From the NCBI GenBank assembly GCA_002812745.2, contig NCSJ02000366.1, positions 1 to 40,153 of the forward strand: a DNA stretch of 40,153 nt, read 5' to 3'. The position numbers were made by a program, and so were the translations under genes. The DNA is from Scytalidium lignicola (lineage: Eukaryota > Ascomycota > Leotiomycetes). The notes under the pieces are model-generated. The model did not search any database. It worked only from the letters and a program-made list of their open reading frames with translations, and was not told the DNA's origin. The stretch's first letter is position 1. Every line of letters starts with the position of its first letter. This document shows, piece after piece, positions 24,101 to 33,440 of the stretch.

Positions 24101-24850
24101 TTTAAAACATCAAAAATAATTAATAGTATACATATTTTTTAACTAAGTTTTATAAAGATTTTTACACTTTATTAGCTATTATAACAATTGTTAGTCTTTA
24201 TATGATTTAAAATAAAATTATTAATTTTCCTTATTAGATATTAAGTCCTTTTATAAAAATTTAATATTTAGTATTTTTATTGTCTTAACTATTTCTTTAA
24301 TTTCTAAGATTAAATTTATAATAGTTATTATTTTAATTCAAAAAATAAATTCTTATTAGTAAATATATTTTTTTTAAATAAAATCAAGAAATTATAGTTT
24401 ATCAAAAATAAAGAAGACTATAAAATAATAAAACTAAAGTCTTTTAAAAAGTATTAATTATAAAAAGAGTAATTTTATTAAGTTAATATTCTTGTTATCT
24501 TTGAACAAACATTTATTTGTTCAGAATTCATTATTATAAGTTGTACATTTAATTATGTTAAAGAAAAATCTTATTATTTAATAGTTTGAAAATAATATAA
24601 AAGCTAAAATCCTTAGGTTCTGGATATTACAAGAACAATTCATTTATTAAAAACAATTTTAATTTTTAAAATATATTTATAGTAAAGCTTTATACATAAC
24701 AAGTTGTTTTAGGAAAATCATTACTGATTTTAAAGTTTTTAAAAACTATACTTGTTACTTTTACAGGTAACAGAAGTTTAAGTCCTAAGATTCTACTTGA
24801 TTTAGAGCTGGTGTTAAGGAGTTAGCTAAAGAGTTGCAATTATAGTCTGG
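21191..24850. other. extremely AT-rich, gene-free sequence, probably further retroelement remains
   Basis: Dominated by T-runs on the plus strand, with the highest density of N characters in the window. A minus-strand reading around 22850-23150 shows a weak integrase-like stretch, but it is too broken to claim. A short inverted pair, TGTTAC...GTAACA, occurs at 24753-24772 and resembles an LTR edge, though the neighbouring bases do not match the 13934 LTR. No gene is supported. Confidence 0.5.
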
Positions 24851-25960
24851 CAAACAATTATAAGAGCATTACTAAAAAGAGTTTGCAAGTAACGATTCTA
24901 AACAGAAGCTTAAAAGAAGCTTAGATCTTTACACTGTATAAGAAGAGAAAGCTTACCTAGCAGTCCATTAGTAGCTAGTTAAAGTGTAGACAGCATTTGA
25001 CTGACTATGGAAAAGGAGGACTGCAGGATAGAGGAGGAAATAGAAGGAGAAAGAAAGATGACACCGATAATCCCGGACTGGGTATATAAGTAGAATGAGC
25101 AGTGCTTCGAGGTAGTATGAATCGAGGTAATAAGGCTAATGTAGATGGAGGAGTGCGAGAAGAACTAATGATGTAATAACTAAGTTAGTTGTGAGTGGTT
25201 TAAACTGACTAAACATGTTTACTGCAGCTTAGCTGACTTACCTCCTACTTGTCTGGTGGAAATAGCAGTACTTATGCACGTGTATAATTATAACGTAACC
25301 ACGAATCTAATTGGCTTATGGAGCTTTAAGCTAGATTTAAGCGGACTACTAGAACTTGAGAATTATTCAGATTTCCGCATCAGTAAGCATAAATACATAA
25401 TTTGCATAAGTGCTTCTATTTCCTCCAGGCGAGAGAATACATGCAGTTTAAAGGCGGGGTAAATGTGGCTAAAAGTATTCTTTAGCACCTATAAATCTTT
25501 GGCATATGTTCGCTGAAGAATTCTATCGAAGACTAAGCTAGTACTATATCTGTCAGCAATGTGGCAACGTACATAAGTACCGGTACAAGTTATGCATTAA
25601 TGCTGAATCGGCATGCTCGAGCAGTGAAGCGCTAAATGCGAGAGACGAAAGATGAAGCCCGAGAGCCTTCACGGAAGAGAAAATGGGCTGTCGCTGACGC
25701 ATAAGGGTGCGCATCGTTGGTGACTTTTATTAAAAGTCTACGGATTAAGATGAGATCGCTCTACCAGGATCTCATCAAAGATTGCATGTTAGATATCCTA
25801 ATATACACAGAGGTACCATTTTCGAGTTCCGTGGAATAGTGTAATTGGATTGCTGCCATACTTCAGGCAGTATTTTCACACCCTTCAAGTTACCATAACC
25901 AGCCTGCAGTTAGAAAATTTCCTTGATCTAATGGCACCATAGTTGAGCCTTGTGGAATTG
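24851..25960. other. right shoulder of the transposon island
   Basis: Base composition returns gradually to normal. Open frames here (for example 25256-25462, plus) are short and have no domain. A TATA-like 'gggtatataagtag' is found near 25080. It may be relic transposon DNA, but I see no diagnostic motif. Confidence 0.4.
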
Positions 25961-26094
25961 GATTGCCATCACACCAGTTCAGGCGGGTAGGTAGGGCACC
26001 ATGTCTACCTGTTGCCGTGCAATTGGTGTCGGTAAGGCTCGACTCCGTAGGGTTTGGTGGTGCTTCTCTTTCAACTTCGTCGAATAGTGGCGGA

Positions 26095-26358
26095 CAAGCT
26101 AGTTTGCTCGTGATTACTGGGAATACGGTTGGTGTTTCGACAGCTTATGAGCAAATCGGCCAGCTCTTCCTATACTACTTCGGCCCAAAAGGGAAAAGCA
26201 AACTCCCAACATTTGGATCGGTGGCGTTTGCAACAGGGATTTTGGCAGGCAGTTACATGCTGAGTCAGGCGATGCCGATTCCTGTTCTCAATGGCCAGAG
26301 CAGTTTTGGGTGGTGTTGTGATGGTGTTTGGGGCCAGGCCGATGTCGTCAACCTTTAA
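26095..26358 (+). pseudogene. fragment of a YeeE/YedE-like (sulphur transport) membrane protein
   Basis: The frame 25963-26358 has a meaningless start but, from about 26100, reads 'SLLVITGNTVGVSTAYEQ' and then 'FGSVAFATGILAGSYMLSQA', with a good membrane segment. At about 26300 the sense moves by one base to a second frame reading 'AVLGGVVMVFGARP', very like the conserved 'LGG-x(4)-FGAR' element that precedes the Cys-Thr-Ser-Gly-His motif of YeeE/YedE proteins. The Cys motif is absent and the frame ends. I read this as one terminal piece of a lost two-domain transporter. The match is from memory of the family, so moderate confidence. Confidence 0.45.
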
Positions 26359-26535
26359 AGCCTAAGTCTAACAATCCTTGTATTCACTTAAGGCTATAGC
26401 GACAGTGATCACACCACCGAAGCAAGGCGTTCCTAAGCAGTATATAGAGTACATCCCTTTCCTCGTTCGTTACTATTCAATTGCAAACAGACTTCATCAA
26501 CTTCATCACATTCAATTTCTTTATATCCTTTAAAC

Positions 26536-27690
26536 ATGAAGCTCTCACTTCTGGCGTCCGTTGCTCTTGCAGCAGTCACCACTGCAGAAGGTGGGTACTC
26601 CGCTCCCATCTCACGGCTCCGTATCTGATCCATCCCATAGGATACACCTTCACTCGTCTAAACAAGACCGATGCCGTACGTTGACTCTCGAACTTATCTC
26701 AAGACCAAACCAGATGGATTTGGTTTCCTGACCCTCTTCACAGGCTCTTCTCGTAGTTGACCAGCAACTTGGACTGTCAACGCTGGTTAGCGACTACGAC
26801 CCAACTGTGTTCAGACAATCGATCTTGGCCCATGCTGCTCTGGGGAAACTGTTCAATCTCCCGACCATTTTGACTACTTCAGCCGATACAGGTACCTTAA
26901 TAGTCTTGTTAAAATACACCTCTTCGAAGGAGAGATAATTGATCTTAGATAGGTCCAAATGGAGCATTGCCAAAGGAAATCATTGAGGCAAGAAAAGACG
27001 TTGACTAAAGGGAGGAATATAACCTAACTTTTAATGTAGATGCATTCCAATACTCCTTTCATCCACCGCCAAGGCGAGGTAAATATGCAACACTATTTAA
27101 TCATACTTAATCATTACTAAAAGGACAACCAAGGTTGATGCTTGGGACAATCCTGACTTCCGAGCAGCCGTCCAAGCAACCGGAAAGAAGCAAATCATTC
27201 TCGCTGGCATCGTGACCGAAGTTTGTGCGTCATGCTCAACACCCCGGTTTCAGACTCCATCTAACATATTGATCAGGCACCTCTTTTCTCGCTCTTTCCC
27301 TCCGAGAAGCAGGATACGAGGTGTGGGCTAACACAGACGCGAGTGGCACATTCAATGACAAGTTAGCCGCTGATGCCAACCGAAGAATGGAGCAAGCGGG
27401 TGTGCACTTGATGGGCATGTTTGGGATCGCGATGGATCTTATGCGTGATTGGTGGGTTTTTTCCTTTCTCACACCAGAATAAATGAATACTGATAGTTGT
27501 GAAGGCGAAACACACCAGGGGCCTCTGAGGTGCTTCCATTCCTTGACCAGTAAGTTGATCTCTTCCCTGGATAGTAGGGGAAAACTGACCTTTGAGTAGA
27601 TACTTGGTCCCATATTCTCTCGTGGCTAGAAATCATGTTTATGCCATTGAAAATGGAACCCTCATCCCTGGTGAAGCTCAGATCTTGTAA
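26536..27690 (+). CDS. secreted isochorismatase-like (YcaC-type) hydrolase
   Basis: Nine exons join in frame to 237 residues: 26536-26590, 26641-26675, 26744-26891, 26953-26987, 27040-27078, 27134-27224, 27277-27451, 27505-27549, 27600-27690. The N-terminus 'MKLSLLASVALAAVTTAEG' is a typical signal peptide. The isochorismatase fold shows 'ALLVVDQQLG' with catalytic Asp D36, 'VDAWDNPDF' (105-113), 'AGIVTEVC' with the nucleophile Cys C135 rebuilt across an intron, and 'WANTDASGTFND'. The third residue of the Asp-Lys-Cys triad is not certain; R101 lies in the equivalent segment. Intron 4 needs a GC donor (GCAAGA at 26988). The substrate cannot be told from sequence: YcaC relatives hydrolyse various amides. 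Secreted isochorismatases of plant pathogens lower host salicylate, a possible but unproven role here. The gene appears intact despite the neighbouring decay. Confidence 0.85.
26988..27039 (+). other. predicted GC-AG intron
   Basis: The protein family continues directly from 'PKEIIE' to 'MHSNTPFI'. This needs a 52-bp intron with donor GC (GCAAGA), a branch-like CTAAC at about 27024 and acceptor TAG. The only nearby GT donor (27000) would leave a 40-bp intron and insert four extra residues. Confidence 0.65.
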
Positions 27691-28360
27691 GCCGCTGTTA
27701 GAAGAGGGCTGTGATTTCCATTCTGTAGGAGGGGGCCTGGTTGTAACGATCATGAATATTGTCCCTAAATTTATTCTTCTCCGTAAACACCGTTTACACC
27801 GGGGGAGGTATGCCTTCGAGTCGCGGGGGTTTAAAAGGTAATTGGGCTGAGAAAACCGGCTTAAAATAAAAGAATATCCCACTGTTGAGAGTAATGTCGC
27901 TAAAGTTGTTTAAGTTGTACATTATAACGTAATCAAGAGTTTACTTAAGTCTGAGTCTCGTAAATTTCCCACCTACACTTTCGCCGACATGTTCAATCTC
28001 AATAGCCTTGTGCAACTTTGTAATTTGAAGAATCGTTAAAACCCTTAGCTTTATTGCTTTAACTAGTACTTCAGATCAAGTAGTAACTCAAAAGATAAGA
28101 GTCATTAACTTTACCCAAATGGATTATTTAGCTCATCGTCTCAATCTTCAAGTCCATCTTTACGTGGATCATCATCGATTATATCCCATCCTGGCTATGC
28201 TCCACCTTGATCATTTTTACTCTGACCACTCGTTATAACAAGAAAGATTATAACTCGTCTTTTCACCTGGTGCTTCTAGCTGTGAGTCATAGGTCCAGCT
28301 AAGGCCACGTACGCATTTCTAGTTATCTTGACTACATCCACCTGATGCGGGAAGGGTAAT
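27691..28360. other. intergenic, no supported gene
   Basis: Follows the hydrolase gene. Small open frames overlap the hydrolase 3' end on the other strand and are shadows. Composition is moderately AT-rich; no repeat was recognised. Confidence 0.4.
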
Positions 28361-29451
28361 GCCAACGCCTTACCAATTGAAGTCCTGCTAGAGATCCTCA
28401 AATACCTCCATTATATCGATGCTGACTTCTCCGCATATGGCGAAAAAAACGATTTACTTTCCTGTTGTGCCACTTGTAAAAGGCTTGCGGGCCTTGGGCA
28501 AGATTTTCTTTCGAACATGTCATATTCACTCAAAGAAAAGAAAGTTACACGGCTCTCCTTGAAATTTCGAAGTTTCCACATATCTACAAGAGCATTCGGC
28601 GCTTAACTTGTTCCTTAGAGGGCTTTCAACCTGAACCGACTCCTGAGCAATTCTTAACATCACAAGGCATGTACTCACGTCAAAAAACATTAATACAGCA
28701 GAAGTTTGACAGGTTGTACAACATATATTATCGTGGCTGTCAATACCAGCAGCTTGAAGACAGCAACGTAGATATGGCTAGCCTAGCTTGAGCCTTATCA
28801 TGTTTTCAAAAACTCAGTTTGGTAAGAATTATCAAGGATTCAAGCACCAAATGGTAAAACTGGTTCTTGGATGATCATAGTTATACCGAAAATAGAGCGC
28901 GACTTTTTGAGAAGATCACAGCTGCTTTGTTTGTGTCCAGGTTAGAGATTGACTAGTTGCATTTAGAATCTGCCGGCACGGGTTCTCCTGCATTCACTGG
29001 GATTGTTCAGAATCTTTCTTCTGCAACTCTTGTGCTATATCCATAGGTATTTGGAAAATTGAGATGCTTGAGAATATTATTACCGTAGCACGTGGATGAC
29101 GAACAGCTCAATTACGATAGAATTTCAAAGCTGATCCAGTCAGCAGCTTCATCACTAGAGGAACTGGTTTGGCACTCCGACCAGTACAGCTACTCATTGC
29201 CACAAGGTTTTTTTGATTCCCTTGATCTTCCTAAATTACAGGCTCTCAGCTTAGATGCGTTGGAAATCCAGAATCCATCGCAACTGCTCCATTTTGTTCG
29301 TAAGCATGCGCTTCCTTTGAAGATCGAATTGAGCGAAATCAGCCTAGAAGAGGGCTCTTGGGAAACGGTCATCCTTGGAATGCGGGAATTTTTAAGCTTA
29401 GATTTGGTTCGCGTTAAAGGTCTTATGTGTTGCAATGTCAGATGGAGTTGA
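28361..29451 (+). pseudogene. F-box / leucine-rich-repeat-like protein relic
   Basis: At 28361 a plus frame opens into 'ALPIEVLLEILKYL' and then 'NDLLSCCATCKRLAGL', the two halves of a fungal F-box. It stops at about 28600 in '...RAFGA'. Further pieces in other frames lead to an open frame at 29092-29451 with 'SSLEELVWHSDQ' and 'DLPKLQALSLDAL', Leu-rich segments typical of the C-terminal part of such proteins. Several stops and frame changes separate the pieces, and no start codon is found in frame before the F-box. F-box proteins recruit substrates to SCF ubiquitin ligases; this copy is very probably non-functional. Confidence 0.6.
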
Positions 29452-29913
29452 CGACTTGATTTTCTACAGAAGTGGGGTGAAGCCCTTATATACAGCCCAG
29501 TACCACATGTACTGTGTGCCTGCGTATATTGTATCCTTCCAACATTATGCACGACTGGATTGATATCGGAGTAGGAAATAGCTGGTGGACCTTTCATAAC
29601 ACGACGAGTTCAAGTTTTATCCAACGAGAGTCTAACGATAATTCATTCGAGCTGGCATGGCTGCCTTATGACGTTTTGGAGAAGGAAGCCTAGAGCTGAC
29701 GTCGGAACTTGAAGAGTCGATATTCGAGATACAAGAAATAGCTATAACTAAATGTAAATCACCCTAAAGTTTTTCTAGGTATTTCGAATGTAATTCGATA
29801 CCATCATTTATAACCTAATAATTTGCACATAAGCATATTTAAGAATAATAAGACCTCCCCCACAATCTCTTCCGCGAAATATCATTCTCGCAACTCTCAT
29901 GTCCCTCGCCCTA
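29452..29913. other. intergenic between F-box relic and HET relic
   Basis: The two degenerate genes converge here. A minus-strand frame (29190-29597) is the antisense shadow of the F-box relic. Nothing else is recognised. Confidence 0.4.
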
Positions 29914-32017
29914 TCAACAGATAATAACGTCTCTCCATGGAAAAGCACTCATCTGATAGTCCCTAGTATAACCATCAATCTGTAATCTGGTACCACAAAT
30001 AAAACGATACCGATGCCCATCCGGACGAACAACAATCGGAATGTTGCGACCGTAAAGCAGGCATATGAGATCTCCCAATTGAACGTCTCTTGGCAGTGCG
30101 TAAATAGCTGTACCATTACCCGATGGGGACTCAAGTCCGGTGGCAAGTTGCAAAGCCCAACCTTTCTGAGAAGTGCGCTTAAAGGCAGCTAATAGAACCG
30201 CAACATCCTCTTCAACGGGTGGTAACGATGTTTTCTTCGTTATCTTCTTTAACAGCCCATGCTCTCCACATTTGCCCTTGTACTGTTTACTCTCTGCGTA
30301 TGAGTCAATCCAGCCGCGTAAGGTCCTCCCCATATACGGAAAATCCTGGTTCTCAAACACCCAATTTCCGAAACGTTCTTCATCAGACTGGGGTTTTTTT
30401 GTCTGCAAAGATGTGTAAAAGCATATGCGACACGATGGCGATGGCGGTTGAAATCAAGATCTGGATCCGGTCCATTATAGAATAAGATTAAGGCTGCATA
30501 TATTTTGCTGCTTCTCTCGAAGTTAGGTCCATCACCTCCGAAACTTTTAAAATTGGCCTATATACTTCTGGGTCCAATAAGGTACAAATATGATAAATAG
30601 CGGAACACTCGTCGTCCTCGTTGTAACGAGATAAGGATGGTAGATGAAAAATCTCCGGTCGGGTAAACTGACGTACATTTCGATCTGAAGTGGGCGAGCG
30701 AGGCAAGGTTGTCAACAAGTCGAAGCTAGTTGTGAGGGTTTTGATGGTATCAATCATATAAGCAGACGCGTGCAATCCTGAATATGATAGACGATGCGGC
30801 AAATCATCTGATTCATCTCCTGGAGGTATGGCTGGTCCGTAAGCGTAATTGGAATTGTCTGCCCAATGAGGCCAAAAATCATCAAATGTTCCTTTGTTTA
30901 AAACCCTGTGTATGACATGTCTGAGGATCAAAAACGGAACCTATACACAAGATTGGCCCATTCTGGGATGACCGGTGTAGTAGGTTGTGGTACTGTAGAA
31001 CCGGGTGTTGTTCCAAGTATCTCCACATAGGATTTTATCTTCACAAGATACGAGTATAATTTCACACTAGATAGTGACTCTTTAAGGGCCTGGAAGACTA
31101 CGCTCTCTGTAGTGGTGGACTCCAGGTAGTTTGGGGTTGGAATGAGCTCAGTTCCATCAGAAGTGAGACCCAGAAGGGCGTATACGTATACCTTATCACG
31201 CCTATCAGTAGCCAAAAAATCCCTACTCATAAACAACGTATCGAGCAGGAGCGGTCTGCTTTGCTGGGTGTGAGCCGCTTGCTCTGTATCACGGAATCTT
31301 TTTGAGTGACAGGACTTCTGGTGGTACGATTAATCCATGATCTCTGTTCTTAAATCTTTTGAATACATTCGTCAACTTTGCCCAGGAGGTTACATCACTG
31401 CCGCAGTGGACATTGAGATTTTTCGCCTTTGAGATTTCTTGAATGACTCACACCCTTCTCCAAAATGGCCGTTCGAATAGAGACTGAAGTGGATTCCGTT
31501 GGCGGGCCCCCAATTCCCGACTGAGAGCTGAAGAACCTTGTCGCCATGTGGTAGAGCTAAATGCATGCTTAGGCTCCTGTTCTTGTAGCTGCCGAAATGC
31601 CATTCTGGAATCGTGCGATTCTTCTCCGAGCCAGAGAACGACAGCTTGTGCTCTCGAATAAATGAGGCCCATCCTCATCACTTGGAGGGCGCGTTCCAGT
31701 AAGTCGTTTTGATTTATGCATAATGCATCGATCCACAATGTCGTGATATTTTGTGCCCTAAGTTCTCGCAGAGCTGCTTCGAGATTGGTAGTGACTTCCA
31801 TTGAATGGCCATTCACAATGATAGGCCGAGTCACCTACGCATCTCCCCAACAGTAGGAGAGCGCCCGATATGGTGGCAGCTCAATCAGCGTGCTGTGAGA
31901 TAGAGAACAAGAGACAACTGAGCTGACAGCCCCGTGCGCGTCTTCTAAGAGCCTTATGGTTAAAAGGCAGAACTCGAAAGTTGCGAAGTTTAGCAGTTTA
32001 TATTCCATGATTGCCAA
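29914..32017 (-). pseudogene. HET-domain (heterokaryon incompatibility) protein, broken
   Basis: Reads from 32017 downward. It shows the HET signature: 'LPPYRALSYCWGDA', then 'TRPIIVNGHSMEVTTNLEAA', 'TTLWIDALCINQNDLLERA' and 'LFERPFWRRV', and later 'FLATDRRDKVYVYALLGL'. The C-terminal part (30408-29914) has 'DVQLGDLICLLYGR' and 'IPIVVRPDGHRYRF', the usual end of such proteins. Two in-frame stops interrupt conserved blocks: TAG at 31837-31835 right after 'CWGDA', and TGA at 31450-31448 where the family has Trp in 'RRVWVIQE'. The frame then shifts near 31285, 30930 and 30395. Some of those shifts could be short introns, and the last is at an A7-C4 homopolymer. HET proteins trigger cell death after fusion of unlike hyphae; loss of such genes is common. 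The domain call is secure. Confidence 0.85.
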
Positions 32018-32760
32018 AGAGCAAGCTGGCCAAGCGTTAATGAAACTAGGGGCCCTTGAGGGTGCCTACTATCATGTATTACTAAAGTATCACCGTATGG
32101 ATGCGGCTGACGTTTATTATATTTATTCATGCGCTGCGCCACCCGGCCTCGTGATTCTGTTAGAAACATTCATCTGACGTAATTTCCAGGCGAGCAAGCT
32201 CACTTTTTGCGAACATGCTTCAATTTGAATTTTGATTACAACATACTCCACGCTACAATATGGAATCTTCTAATCTAGAAAGTTCGATACTCCTAGCTAT
32301 CAAAGCAATTAAATGACATGAATTTCAGAGCATTTGGGCAGCTGCGAAGGCATTCCTAGTCGACCATACAACACTAACTCAACGACTACACGGTCTACCT
32401 TCACGACGCGATATACCACCAAACTCTGGCGCTTGAAGGATTCACCATCTGACCTCAGATGCAATTCATTCCCCATATGCCATCTTTTCGTCTGTACGTC
32501 GCTTCTAATTTTATCTTCGTTATACTTCCTATACNAAAAAACTCGACTTTGGGTAAAGTTCGGGTTATTATNAAAAAAGTAGTTAGGATGGTGAACTTTT
32601 TAGCACCTAGGACATCCTGAGATGCGTGAAAAGTAAACAACTTGAACGTTTAGATTTACTCGAGACTAGATAATAAGAACGCCAACTAATACTACTTATA
32701 AGACTTTTAAAGCAGAAAAGACCCCGTGCACGAAATATAACCCCCAGCATTGTGAGAATC
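32018..32760. other. intergenic with N-marked homopolymers
   Basis: Between the HET relic and the PAN-like gene. Contains two single N bases beside A-runs (about 32535 and 32572). Short open frames have no domain. Confidence 0.4.
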
Positions 32761-33440
32761 CTAGCAATACAACTTCCTATTAACATCTTGACTCAAAAAC
32801 CCACTAACTCCATACGGGTCCGGTTTTGTGTTTGCAACATCCAACCACGTCAGCGGTGCTCCGCCTCCAGCTTGAGGATTATTCCCGGGTTGAAGCAACT
32901 GATATCCCACGCTAAGTCCTAATCCTGTCGTATTATGCAGATCATAGACAAGAGTAACATTCGTTGGCAGATTCGGGGAAGAGTACAGAGTGCAGGAGCG
33001 ACGACCTGAATCCAGTGGGTTGAAGGTGTGTTTGAACACCCAGTTCGTGCAGGAGAGTGCGTTAGTCAGACACATCGCTGCGCAATCGCAGGCAGATTTT
33101 ACTTTAGGGAAGTAGATATCGACTTCGGTGACCACACCGGTCATGTCAATGCCTTGGTAATCTTGGCATAATGTGTTAGCGGATCGGTGCCAAGAATGGA
33201 GAGGGAAGACAAACAACGAACGCAGCCACCTCGGAAGTGTGGAGGGATGACTAGGCTAGGAAATTTTTTGGTGGTGATTTCGCTCTTGCAGATGGCTCCT
33301 TCAAAGCGAGAGTTGGCATCCTTAAAGATGTTGAACGACTCATCCATGTCATTGTAATTATCGTTACGTAAGACTGCTAGTCCTGCGAGACTGGTAGATA
33401 CGAGAACAAGAAGATTTGTAAAGACCGCAATTAGATGCAT
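32761..33440 (-). CDS. secreted Cys-containing protein, PAN/Apple-like
   Basis: Two exons, 33440-33230 and 33161-32761, are joined by a 68-bp intron with donor GTGGCT, a textbook branch site GCTAAC and acceptor AAG, giving 203 residues. The N-terminus 'MHLIAVFTNLLVLVSTSLAG' is a signal peptide. After the splice the protein reads 'DYQGIDMTGVVTEV', then a Cys-rich segment with 'SACDCAAMCLTNALSCTNW' and 'RRSCTLYSS'. That fits the PAN/Apple pattern 'G-x-D-x-x-G ... aCa-x-x-C ... C-x-x-(W/F) ... C-x-L-y'. Two N-glycosylation sequons (NVT, NTT) follow. PAN domains bind proteins or carbohydrates outside the cell; a cell-wall or secreted role is inferred. The family is assigned from the Cys pattern only. 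Confidence 0.65.

Noticed and set aside
24753..24772. TGTTAC...GTAACA pair as the 3' LTR of the gypsy element
   Set aside because: Only the edge bases resemble the 13934 LTR; the following 100 bases do not align and no target duplication is visible.
21191..24850. CRISPR-like or regulatory arrays in the AT-rich zone
   Set aside because: Repeated short words are explained by extreme AT composition; there are no regular spacers, and the host appears to be a fungus.
31400..31455. Intron starting at GTGAGT to remove the TGA in the HET gene
   Set aside because: The downstream residues 'VIQEISKAKNLNVHCG' match the HET family without a gap, so an intron would delete conserved coding sequence.
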